From Clostridiales bacterium (GTDB taxonomy: Bacteria; Bacillota; Clostridia; Oscillospirales; QAMX01), in the NCBI GenBank assembly GCA_003149835.1, contig QAMX01000086.1, positions 1-7,121 on the forward strand: DNA of 7,121 bases, in the 5' to 3' direction. Positions 1 to 5,425 of this stretch are shown one piece after another. How positions within the stretch are numbered: the first letter of the stretch is position 1; the number at the start of each line of letters is the position of its first letter. Under the pieces are notes generated by a model. It ran no database searches. It was not told the origin of the DNA and saw only the letters and a list, made by a program, of their open reading frames with translations. The translations under genes were made by a program, and so were the position numbers.

Positions 1-1
1 G

Positions 2-163
2 GCGCTGTATGCGCTTGAAGCCCGGGCCGACAGCCTCTATGCGCTGGCATACCCCGCGCCGGAGAGGCGCGGGTCGGGCAGCCTGTTTCAGATATCGCCG
101 TATGTCGACGAAACCGGATGGGGAAACGCGCCGGCGAAGCGCTGCCATATCGATAACCGCTGA
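2..163 (+). CDS. C-terminal fragment of an unrecognised protein (5' end outside window)
   Basis: An open frame enters from the left edge and runs 53 codons to a TGA at 161-163. Most codons end in G or C, as in the certain genes downstream, while the frame starting at base 1 hits a stop within six codons, so this is probably the true tail of a gene. The visible residues include the segments LYALAYPAPERRGSG and LFQISPYVDETGWGNAPAKR and end in CHIDNR. I do not recognise a family, and no membrane segment or catalytic motif is visible. It lies 92 bases before the acyltransferase gene, so co-transcription is possible but not shown. The overlapping frame 9-293 is judged a shadow. Confidence 0.55.
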   Translation, partial: ALYALEARADSLYALAYPAPERRGSGSLFQISPYVDETGWGNAPAKRCHIDNR

Positions 164-221
164 AAAGCACGGCCGGCCGCGCCGGATGGGCGCGGGCGAA
201 ACGAAAAGGGAAAAGATTATG

Positions 222-236
222 CCGGCGTTCCGCCGG
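222..236 (+). other. Small GC hairpin just upstream of a ribosome-binding site
   Basis: CCGGCG (222-227) and CGCCGG (231-236) form a perfect 6-bp stem with a TTC loop. It ends five bases before the AAGGGGA Shine-Dalgarno of the acyltransferase gene. No T-tract follows, so it is not a terminator. It might affect translation, but such short GC stems are common in DNA of this composition. Confidence 0.25.
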
Positions 237-255
237 AGTTTAAGGGGACTTAGGG

Positions 256-1191
256 ATGGACGAGAGGAAAACAAAGGTCGATTTTGCGCTTGATTTGATG
301 GAGCGGCTGGATTTTCCAGTCGACTGCATCGGCTATTTCCGGCTGTTGGAAACATCTTATTTTTTGACGGGGCCGTACGCCGGGGAGCTTTGCAGCCTGC
401 AAGAGGCGTATATGGCGGGCAGCCTGCCCGTAGACGGCGCGCTGAACCGCCTGAAAGAGATCGCCGCAGAAATTGACGTGCCGTATCGGTCTATGTATCA
501 GTTGTTTTATCTCAACTGCGCCTGCGAGCTCTATGCGCTGTACCGGCAGCGCGGGATTTCCGACGAGATTTTTTACGCCTCGATGAACGACCTGCGCTGC
601 AAGCTCTTTGAATGCCGCGAGGTCCGCGGCGTCTGGGGCAACGATACCGACGGCTGGTCGGACGGTTTTTTCAAGCTCGACCGCTTCGCGCTCGGCCGCT
701 TGCAGTATGAACAGCGGACGTTCCCGCATGAGGATTACGTCTGCGGAGACGCGGTTTTACGGCAGGGCGATCCGGTGCTGAACACGCATATCCCCTCAGC
801 GGGTCCGTTCCCGCGCGCGCTGCGCTATGAGTCGTACCGGCGCGCCTATGAATTCTATCCGCAGATTCGCTGCGGCGGAAAATATCTGCCGATTATCTGC
901 AATTCGTGGCTGCTTTTTCCCGACCACGAGAAATTCCTGCCGCAGACGTCGAATATTCTCGACTTTATGCGGGATTTCGATATCATTGAACCCCGCTATT
1001 CAGAGCAGCCGTACGCGTCGTGGCGGATCTTCGGCCGCTACTTTGAAGAGCCGTTTGACAGGCTTCCGCGCGATACCTCGCTGCGAAAGGCCTATGCCGA
1101 CTGGCTCGCCGCCGGCCATAATACCGGCTCGGGCCGCGGACTGATCCTTTTCGACGGAGAAAAGATCGTCAACAACGCGCGCGGAGAGTAA
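256..1191 (+). CDS. Two-domain acyltransferase (NAT_N / GNAT_C type)
   Basis: A 311-residue cytoplasmic protein without signal peptide or membrane segment. I recognise the architecture that Pfam describes as an N-acyltransferase N-terminal domain (roughly residues 1-120) followed by a GNAT-like C-terminal domain (roughly 125-300). Family-like signatures in the second half are LGRLQYE (146-152), NTHIPSAGPF (176-185), CNSWLLFP (215-222) and SNILDFMRDFDII (232-244). Members are presumed acyl-CoA dependent transferases; the acceptor is generally unknown and nothing here reveals it. The start is set by AAGGGGA at 242-248, eight to nine bases before the ATG, and an in-frame TAA at 241-243 excludes any much longer form. 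A GNAT gene follows after 46 bases, so the two are probably co-transcribed. The family call comes from memory of motif patterns, not a search. Confidence 0.8.
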   Translation: MDERKTKVDFALDLMERLDFPVDCIGYFRLLETSYFLTGPYAGELCSLQEAYMAGSLPVDGALNRLKEIAAEIDVPYRSMYQLFYLNCACELYALYRQRGISDEIFYASMNDLRCKLFECREVRGVWGNDTDGWSDGFFKLDRFALGRLQYEQRTFPHEDYVCGDAVLRQGDPVLNTHIPSAGPFPRALRYESYRRAYEFYPQIRCGGKYLPIICNSWLLFPDHEKFLPQTSNILDFMRDFDIIEPRYSEQPYASWRIFGRYFEEPFDRLPRDTSLRKAYADWLAAGHNTGSGRGLILFDGEKIVNNARGE

Positions 1192-1237
1192 CGGCCGCGG
1201 CTGCGGCGCGGCAATATCAAAAAACGAGAGGAAATCT

Positions 1238-1861
1238 ATGCTCGACAAATCCGTTCCATATCAAGATATTTGTATGATCAAACTGGACGGCGCTCTGAGC
1301 GCGCCTGTCCTGCCGGAGGGCTATTCGTTCCGACTCTATGAGTCGGGCGACGAAAAGCATTGGGCGACAATTGAAACTTCGGTCGATGAATTTGAATCAA
1401 CCGATCACGCTCTCGCCTATTTTGACCGTGAATTTGCGCCGAACGCCGCGGAGATGAAACGGCGCTGTACCTTTGTCTGCGATCCGGCGGGGCTTCCGGC
1501 GGCGACGGCGACGGCATGGTGGAGCGTCGCAGGGGACAAGCGCTTTGGGCTGATTCACTGGGTCGCGGTCACGCCGCGCTGCCAGGGGCTCGGGATCGGG
1601 AAAGCGGTGACGCAGCGGGCGATGCAGCTGCTGGCGCAGTGCGAAAGCGGCCGCCCCGCGATGCTGCACACGCAGACGTGGAGCCATATCGCCGTGCGGA
1701 TGTATCACGCGCTCGGCTTCCGCGTGGTGAAAGACGTATCGCCGCTGTGCCCGAAAAACGATTATCAGAGCGCCGTATCCGTTCTGCAAAGCGTGATGGA
1801 TGAAACGGCGCTGCGGCGCTTGACAGAGACTGCGGTCGAAGCGGCGGCGCTTTTCAGCTGA
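1238..1861 (+). CDS. GNAT family N-acetyltransferase
   Basis: A 207-residue cytoplasmic protein of the GCN5-related N-acetyltransferase superfamily, which moves an acetyl group from acetyl-CoA to an amine. The acetyl-CoA pyrophosphate loop (motif A) is clear: strand LIHWVAVTP (105-113) leads into RCQGLGIGK (114-122), matching Q/R-x-x-G-x-G/A, followed by the helix AVTQRAMQLL. The usual late motif MYHALGF (155-161) supplies the conserved Tyr and Gly-Phe turn. The first 95 residues carry the variable acceptor-binding part, including the acidic stretch ETSVDEFESTD. A tail of about 35 residues after the fold is predicted helical by eye. The start has GAGAGGA at 1226-1232 ahead of it. The lipoprotein gene begins 30 bases downstream, consistent with an operon. 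The substrate cannot be inferred. Confidence 0.88.
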   Translation: MLDKSVPYQDICMIKLDGALSAPVLPEGYSFRLYESGDEKHWATIETSVDEFESTDHALAYFDREFAPNAAEMKRRCTFVCDPAGLPAATATAWWSVAGDKRFGLIHWVAVTPRCQGLGIGKAVTQRAMQLLAQCESGRPAMLHTQTWSHIAVRMYHALGFRVVKDVSPLCPKNDYQSAVSVLQSVMDETALRRLTETAVEAAALFS

Positions 1862-1875
1862 CGAAAGCGCGAAAC

Positions 1876-1881
1876 AGGAGG
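1876..1881 (+). promoter_or_regulatory. Ribosome-binding site that decides the lipoprotein start
   Basis: A perfect AGGAGG. It is one base from the ATG at 1883, too close to serve it, and ten bases from the ATG at 1892. The second ATG is therefore preferred. Confidence 0.75.
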
Positions 1882-1891
1882 TATGGCGACT

Positions 1892-3205
1892 ATGCGATTG
1901 GATCGAATCAAAAAAACGGCTCTGCTCTCCGTCTGTGCCGCTTTGATGCTGCTTTCCGCCTGCAAAGTGGTTGTTTTACCGTATGACCGGGGAGATGGCA
2001 AGCAGACGACGGCGGAGCACCGCTTTACGACCGCGGTACCCGTGACGACCGCGGTATCTGTGACGACTGCGGCACCCGTGACGACTGCGTTGCCCGCAAC
2101 GACTACGGAACGGGCGACGGAGCCGCCGCCTGCCGAAACCACGGCGGAGCCAAACGAGGCGTCGCTGTGGGCGGAGAGGCTAATTCCCGCGTTTGAAAAA
2201 CGTTTTTTCCTCAACCGTTTGGATGAGGAGGAACTGGCGCTCTTCTGCGTGATCTACGAGGCCGCGGCGGCGTTTGAAGAATCGGCGCGGTTTCCCGAGC
2301 CGATTACGGTCGACAAGCTGACCGAGATGATGCTGCTGCTGAACTATGAATGCCCGGAATTGATGCAGATCAGCGGAAACTATACCTACTTTACCGACGC
2401 CGCGGGGCTGTGCGTCTCCGTGTCCTTTGACTATATCATGGACGAATTTCAGTATACAGCCGCCGTCGAAGAGATCGGCGCGCTTTTTGAACGCTGGCAG
2501 CAAGAGCTGTCCGGGCGGACGGATTATGAAAAGGAGAAATTTGTCTACGAGTATCTCATCGAAACCTGCCGTTACGACGAATACGCGGCTCATGCCGGCT
2601 CATGCTACGGCGCGCTGATCGAAGGCGTCGCCCGCTGCGAAGGATATTCAAAGTCGTTTATGTGGGCGATGTGGGCGCTCGATATCCCGTGCATGACCGT
2701 GACCGGCGAAGCGGCGAATGGGGACGCGTTTTTGTATTCCAGGCATTCGTGGAACATCGTTCAGATCGACGGGACATACTGCTATCTGGACGCGACCTAT
2801 GACGACGTTGAGCAGAATGGGGAGCAGTTCCCGATCTCCTATGGTTTTTTCAACGTCGACCAAAACAGCGTTGAGCGGAGCCGCGAGACGGATGCGCTCT
2901 ATCTCCGTCTCGGCGTTCCTGACTGTGCGAGTATGGACAACAGCTTTCATGTGAAAAACCGCTCTTATCTCCGCAGCGGCGGACAGGCTGCGAAAATGCT
3001 CTCGGAGCTCCTGGGCCGCGCCGTGACGAGCGGAGAAGACAGGGTTTACCTGAAAACGGAGACAGACGAGCAGTTCTCCGAGCTGGTCAATTCGATCGAT
3101 ACGTTGCTCGAAGCATGGCTGACTGACAATGTCGATCAGGCATGGAGATACCAGTGGCACAGCTATGGCGACGCGCGCGCCCTCGTCGTCGATCTGTATT
3201 TTTGA
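1892..3205 (+). CDS. Secreted transglutaminase-like lipoprotein with Thr-rich linker
   Basis: A 437-residue exported protein, numbered from the ATG at 1892. The N-terminus is a lipoprotein signal peptide: MRLDRIKK, a hydrophobic core, and lipobox LSAC with the acceptor Cys at residue 24, so the protein should be anchored to the outer face of the membrane. Residues about 46-87 form a Thr/Ala/Pro-rich linker made of six-residue repeats. A transglutaminase-like (papain-fold) core lies at about 215-305, with the Cys of ARCEGYS (C249), the His of RHSWNIV (H285) and the Asp of YLDATYDD (D300) forming the expected triad; YEYLIETCRYDEYA precedes it as in the family. The C-terminal 130 residues are not recognised. 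Bacterial members may act as proteases, cross-linkers or non-classical hydrolases on wall or surface proteins, so the substrate is open. An upstream ATG at 1883 would add three residues. It is the last gene before the terminator at 3276. Confidence 0.87.
   Translation: MRLDRIKKTALLSVCAALMLLSACKVVVLPYDRGDGKQTTAEHRFTTAVPVTTAVSVTTAAPVTTALPATTTERATEPPPAETTAEPNEASLWAERLIPAFEKRFFLNRLDEEELALFCVIYEAAAAFEESARFPEPITVDKLTEMMLLLNYECPELMQISGNYTYFTDAAGLCVSVSFDYIMDEFQYTAAVEEIGALFERWQQELSGRTDYEKEKFVYEYLIETCRYDEYAAHAGSCYGALIEGVARCEGYSKSFMWAMWALDIPCMTVTGEAANGDAFLYSRHSWNIVQIDGTYCYLDATYDDVEQNGEQFPISYGFFNVDQNSVERSRETDALYLRLGVPDCASMDNSFHVKNRSYLRSGGQAAKMLSELLGRAVTSGEDRVYLKTETDEQFSELVNSIDTLLEAWLTDNVDQAWRYQWHSYGDARALVVDLYF
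2027..2116 (+). repeat. 18-bp in-frame tandem repeat (five units) in lipoprotein linker
   Basis: Units start at 2027, 2045, 2063, 2081 and 2099. Each encodes six residues: TTAVPV, TTAVSV, TTAAPV, TTALPA and the degenerate TTTERA. The DNA is also repetitive: the units begin ACGACC, ACGACC, ACGACT, ACGACT, ACGACT. This gives a flexible spacer between lipid anchor and catalytic domain. The array could change length by slippage without breaking the frame, and the Thr residues could be O-glycosylated; both are inference. Confidence 0.85.
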
Positions 3206-3216
3206 CGGAAAGTTTG

Positions 3217-3252
3217 GCTGACCGCTGCGAAGCATGCGAGGAAGCGGGCAGC
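3217..3252 (+). other. Imperfect inverted repeat after the lipoprotein gene
   Basis: GCTG-A-CCGCT (3217-3226) faces AGCGG-G-CAGC (3243-3252), giving nine pairs with one A/G mismatch around a 16-base loop. There is no T-tract. It may be a 3' UTR structure ahead of the real terminator, or chance in GC-rich DNA. Confidence 0.25.
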
Positions 3253-3275
3253 TGAGACGACCCAACATGAACACG

Positions 3276-3316
3276 CAGGGACGGCCGGATTTTTTTGGCC
3301 GTCCCTGAAAATTTTT
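3276..3316 (+). terminator. Rho-independent terminator of the lipoprotein unit
   Basis: CAGGGACGGCC (3276-3286) pairs perfectly with GGCCGTCCCTG (3297-3307) to give an 11-bp stem. The ten-base loop is GGATTTTTTT. AAAATTTTT follows, so the T5 run starts four bases after the stem. The slightly delayed T-run makes termination efficiency uncertain. The position, 71 bases after the stop codon and before an independent gene, supports the call. Confidence 0.7.
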
Positions 3317-3374
3317 CTCCAAACGCGGCGAAGATTCCGTTATCCCAATAAAGCGTTTTGATCGTTCAGACAAA

Positions 3375-3391
3375 CCGGCCGGGCCGGCCGG
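3375..3391 (+). other. All-G/C palindromic element upstream of the radical SAM gene
   Basis: CCGGCC (3375-3380) and GGCCGG (3386-3391) flank GGGCC, giving a 17-base block with no A or T. It can fold as a 6-bp stem about 20 bases before the Shine-Dalgarno of the next gene. No function is evident. It sits in the 221-base gap between stop 3205 and start 3427, where I see no clear promoter. Confidence 0.3.
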
Positions 3392-3413
3392 CACCTTGCG
3401 CGATGACTGGGAA

Positions 3414-3418
3414 AAGGA
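3414..3418 (+). promoter_or_regulatory. Ribosome-binding site that decides the radical SAM start
   Basis: AAGGA ends eight bases before the ATG at 3427. The in-frame alternatives are TTG 3358, ATG 3403 and ATG 3418; none has a comparable site at good spacing. The protein from 3427 also begins exactly where related radical SAM proteins begin, with MDYSLHLTTACN. Confidence 0.65.
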
Positions 3419-3426
3419 TGAGGGAT

Positions 3427-4548
3427 ATGGACTATTCGCTGCACTTGACGACAGCGTGTAACATGGCGTGCCGCTACTGTCGGTTTCCGTGCGGTAAACG
3501 ATATATGAGCTTTGAAACCGCGCGCGCGGTTCTGGACCGCGCGGCGCGCGCCGGCGGCAGCTGCGGAATCGAATTGACCGGCGGCGAGCCGCTGTTGCAG
3601 CGTCCGCTGGTCTGCGAAATTGTTCGCTATGGCAACCGGCTCATGCGGCGCGCTCATGTCCGGTTTGATTTTAAAATTTCCACCAACGGCCTGTTGCTGG
3701 ACGGGGAAATGATTCGTTTTGCCGCTGCGCACGATGTGACGGTGGCGCTGTATCACGACGGCGTGCGCGAGGCGCACGACTGCAACCGCGTGACGCCGTC
3801 TGGGGATGGAACCTTTGAGCGATTGGAGCCGGTGATCGACGCGCTGCTGGCGGAGATGCCGTATTCTCCCGTCCATATCACCGTTGAGCCGTCGTCCGTG
3901 GCCCGCTTTTTCGACAGCGTGGCCTATCTGTACGGCCGCGGCTTTCGCGTGCTGCTCGCGGATATCAGCGTCAAGGGCCGCTGGAACGCCGAACGCCTTG
4001 CGCAGCTCAAACAACAGTATACGCGGTTGGCGGGCTTTTATTTTGAACGGACGCTGAGCGGAGACGCGTTCTATTTTTCGCCGTTCGAGGCCAAAATGCA
4101 GAGCTGCGTGCAGGGGAGCCGCGCCTGCCTTGACCGCTGTGAACTCGGTAAGAACAGAATTTTCGTCTCAACAAGCGGTGATTTTTATCCGTGCAGGCAG
4201 TTTATCGGCAATAAAAAGTACCAGATCGGCTCCGTGCGTTCCGGTTTAGACGATATGCGGCGTTTCGCGCTGTACCGGGAAAACGGCGCGGAAAAGACGG
4301 AATGCGCGGCCTGCGTTTTCAAAAGCCGCTGCCGCAACAGCTGCGGCTGCAAAAATTACGCCGCGACGGGTTCGCTGTCCAAGGTGTCTCCCTCTATGTG
4401 CGCCCACGAGCAGACGCTGATTCCCATTGCCGACGATTTGGCAAAACGCCTGCTGCGCAACAAATACGCGACGTTTTTGCGCAAGCCGTACGATGATTTT
4501 CATTCTTTTCGTCCGGAAGCGGAATGGGCCGCCCTGCGCATGGTTTGA
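3427..4548 (+). CDS. Radical SAM/SPASM domain protein
   Basis: A 373-residue cytoplasmic iron-sulfur enzyme. The N-terminal motif CNMACRYC (C11, C15, C18; CX3CX2C) binds the [4Fe-4S] cluster that cleaves S-adenosylmethionine, and TGGEPLL (51-57) is the GGE SAM-binding motif; KISTNGLLL (83-91) is the usual later strand. The C-terminus carries a full SPASM domain for auxiliary clusters: C238, then GDFYPC (G-X4-C, C256), C293-X2-C296-X5-C302-X3-C306, C308 and C325. SPASM proteins mature peptides (thioether or other links in RiPPs) or install formylglycine in sulfatases. I recall close relatives in Clostridia annotated only as radical SAM proteins. No sulfatase and no Cys-rich precursor gene is visible nearby, so the substrate is unknown. 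It is flanked by terminators on both sides and looks monocistronic. Longer starts (TTG 3358) are disfavoured by the ribosome-binding site. Confidence 0.9.
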   Translation: MDYSLHLTTACNMACRYCRFPCGKRYMSFETARAVLDRAARAGGSCGIELTGGEPLLQRPLVCEIVRYGNRLMRRAHVRFDFKISTNGLLLDGEMIRFAAAHDVTVALYHDGVREAHDCNRVTPSGDGTFERLEPVIDALLAEMPYSPVHITVEPSSVARFFDSVAYLYGRGFRVLLADISVKGRWNAERLAQLKQQYTRLAGFYFERTLSGDAFYFSPFEAKMQSCVQGSRACLDRCELGKNRIFVSTSGDFYPCRQFIGNKKYQIGSVRSGLDDMRRFALYRENGAEKTECAACVFKSRCRNSCGCKNYAATGSLSKVSPSMCAHEQTLIPIADDLAKRLLRNKYATFLRKPYDDFHSFRPEAEWAALRMV

Positions 4549-4606
4549 GAGCGGCGGGAGAGGGCGATTTTCGGCGCACGGATTGGATTTTAAAAAAAAT
4601 AGCGGG

Positions 4607-4647
4607 CGGCCGCGCGGTTCCGAGTCACCGCGCGGCCGTTTCTGTCT
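4607..4647 (+). terminator. Rho-independent terminator after the radical SAM gene (possibly bidirectional)
   Basis: CGGCCGCGCGGT (4607-4618) and ACCGCGCGGCCG (4627-4638) form a perfect 12-bp stem with loop TCCGAGTC. TTTCTGTCT follows on the + strand. An A8 run (about 4592-4599) precedes the stem, so the hairpin also has a good U-tract when read from the minus strand. No minus-strand gene is present, so the + strand role is the relevant one. It isolates the radical SAM gene from hpf. Confidence 0.75.
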
Positions 4648-4719
4648 AAACACATGGGGAAACGGCTATCTCCGACAAAAAACGTTCAGCGCCGGAGCAA
4701 ATTATTTTACAATTATATA

Positions 4720-4748
4720 TGGAAATGCGCGCTTGGATGTAGTATAAT
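4720..4748 (+). promoter_or_regulatory. Sigma-A type promoter of hpf
   Basis: A perfect -10 box TATAAT (4743-4748) lies 17 bases after TGGAAA (4720-4725), a four-of-six match to TTGACA. The surrounding DNA (4700-4750) is much more AT-rich than the rest of the window. Transcription would start near 4755, giving a leader of about 29 bases with AAAAGGAG (4766-4773) ten bases before the ATG. No clear sigma-B or sigma-H box is visible, although hpf genes are often stress controlled in Firmicutes. Confidence 0.72.
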
Positions 4749-4783
4749 ATAGACAGATCAAAACGAAAAGGAGTTGCGGACGT

Positions 4784-5299
4784 ATGAAGATTCATTTTGA
4801 CACACGGAAAGGCTCTGTTTCGGAACAAACAATGGCGGCGGCGGAGAAAAAGCTGGCGAAGCTCGACCGGTTTTTTAATGAGGACGCCGTTGCGGAGGTC
4901 AAATTCAGCGAGGTCCGCGGTCAAACGGTTGTAGAAGTCACGGTTCGCAGCGCGCACATGTACTTCCGGGCGGAGGAACGTTCGGGCGACGAGTATGCGG
5001 CGGTCGACAACGCGGTCGAGGCGATCGTGCGGCAGATTCGCAAGAATAAGACCCGGCTCGAAAAACGCCTGCGCGACGGAGCCTTTGAGCGCAGCGTCGG
5101 CGAGGCGGCGGCTCCTGAGCAGGAGATGGTCAGGAGAAAGCGTTTTGAATTAAAGCCCATGACGGAGGAAGAGGCGACGCTGCAAATGGAGCTGCTGAAC
5201 CATCAATTCTATCTGTTCAAAAACTCTGACGCCAATAACAGGATCTGCGTCGTCTACGGCCGTGAAAACGGCGGCTACGGTATCATCGAAGCCGAGTAA
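4784..5299 (+). CDS. hpf: Ribosome hibernation promoting factor, long form (HPF/RaiA family)
   Basis: A 171-residue protein that binds the small ribosomal subunit in slow growth or stress and pairs 70S ribosomes into inactive 100S dimers. The N-terminal S30AE domain (about 1-98) starts MKIHFDTRKG, carries the typical VEVTVRSAHMYFRAEE strand region (50-65), and ends in the basic helix VRQIRKNKTRLEKRLR. An acidic linker of about 15 residues follows. The C-terminal dimerisation domain (about 116-171) has the family signature RKRFELKPMTEEEATLQMEL (118-137), then HQFYLFKN and a closing GGYGIIE. The presence of this domain makes it the long HPF of Firmicutes rather than the short enterobacterial form, and the length is normal. 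It has its own promoter and appears monocistronic or weakly linked to the GH4 gene downstream. Confidence 0.96.
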   Translation: MKIHFDTRKGSVSEQTMAAAEKKLAKLDRFFNEDAVAEVKFSEVRGQTVVEVTVRSAHMYFRAEERSGDEYAAVDNAVEAIVRQIRKNKTRLEKRLRDGAFERSVGEAAAPEQEMVRRKRFELKPMTEEEATLQMELLNHQFYLFKNSDANNRICVVYGRENGGYGIIEAE

Positions 5300-5315
5300 G
5301 ACAGAGTATAGCTCC

Positions 5316-5342
5316 GGGGCTGAATTTGCAGCCTTTCCTTTG
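5316..5342 (+). terminator. Weak candidate terminator after hpf
   Basis: GGCTG (5318-5322) and CAGCC (5329-5333) form a 5-bp stem, extendable by two G-U pairs, with loop AATTTG. TTTCCTTT follows. The stem is short and the T-tract is broken by CC, so termination is probably partial at best. Confidence 0.35.
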
Positions 5343-5358
5343 AACAAACGATTCACCG

Positions 5359-5392
5359 GCATATCTGCGGCGGTATTCCGCCGCAGATATGC
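5359..5392 (+). repeat. Perfect 15-bp inverted repeat in the leader of the GH4 gene
   Basis: GCATATCTGCGGCGG (5359-5373) and CCGCCGCAGATATGC (5378-5392) are exact reverse complements around a TATT loop. TGTAAACG follows instead of a T-tract, so it is not a standard intrinsic terminator. It ends 19 bases before the GH4 Shine-Dalgarno. It could be an RNA stem that protects or punctuates the hpf/GH4 transcript, a leader switch, or a dyad operator for a DNA-binding regulator. Confidence 0.85.
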
Positions 5393-5406
5393 TGTAAACG
5401 ATAAAG
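5393..5406 (+). promoter_or_regulatory. cre-like box (possible CcpA site)
   Basis: TGTAAACGATAAAG matches 11 of 14 positions of the catabolite-responsive element TGWAARCGYTWNCW. The left half and central CG are perfect, but the final C and W are missing. It sits between the hairpin and the ribosome-binding site of a phospho-glycosidase gene, a class often under carbon catabolite control in Firmicutes. No good promoter is visible around it, so this stays a candidate. Confidence 0.35.
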
Positions 5407-5411
5407 AATGC

Positions 5412-5419
5412 AGAAGGAG
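5412..5419 (+). promoter_or_regulatory. Ribosome-binding site that decides the GH4 start
   Basis: AGAAGGAG lies six bases before the ATG at 5426. The in-frame ATG at 5408 is upstream of this site, so the six extra residues MQKENS are probably not made. The protein from 5426 begins MRDLKIAVIG, as expected for the family. Confidence 0.85.
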
Positions 5420-5425
5420 AACAGT

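Noticed and set aside
219..293. A 24-codon open frame beginning MPAFRRSLRG with an AAGGG about eight bases upstream
   Set aside because: It overlaps the acyltransferase start in another frame, and the stronger AAGGGGA site belongs to the ATG at 256. A leader peptide cannot be excluded but has no support.
3267..3308. A 13-codon open frame beginning MNTQGRPDFF
   Set aside because: It has no ribosome-binding site and consists almost entirely of the terminator hairpin.
3358..3426. TTG-initiated 23-residue extension of the radical SAM protein
   Set aside because: There is no Shine-Dalgarno before the TTG, the segment includes the all-G/C palindrome, and the protein from 3427 has the usual family N-terminus.
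2648..4014. Minus-strand open frames 2648-3394 and 3340-4014
   Set aside because: They lie opposite the transglutaminase and radical SAM genes, whose catalytic motifs are intact, and show no family signature or good ribosome-binding site.
4654..4752. A 32-codon basic open frame ending WKCALGCSII, considered as a peptide substrate of the radical SAM enzyme
   Set aside because: It has no ribosome-binding site, begins after the terminator, and its last codons are the -10 box of the hpf promoter.
5340..5367. Possible promoter TTGAAC (5340-5345) with TATCTG (5362-5367) before the GH4 gene
   Set aside because: The -35 matches four and the -10 only three consensus positions, and the -10 falls inside the hairpin arm. 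The real promoter may be elsewhere or transcription may read through from hpf.
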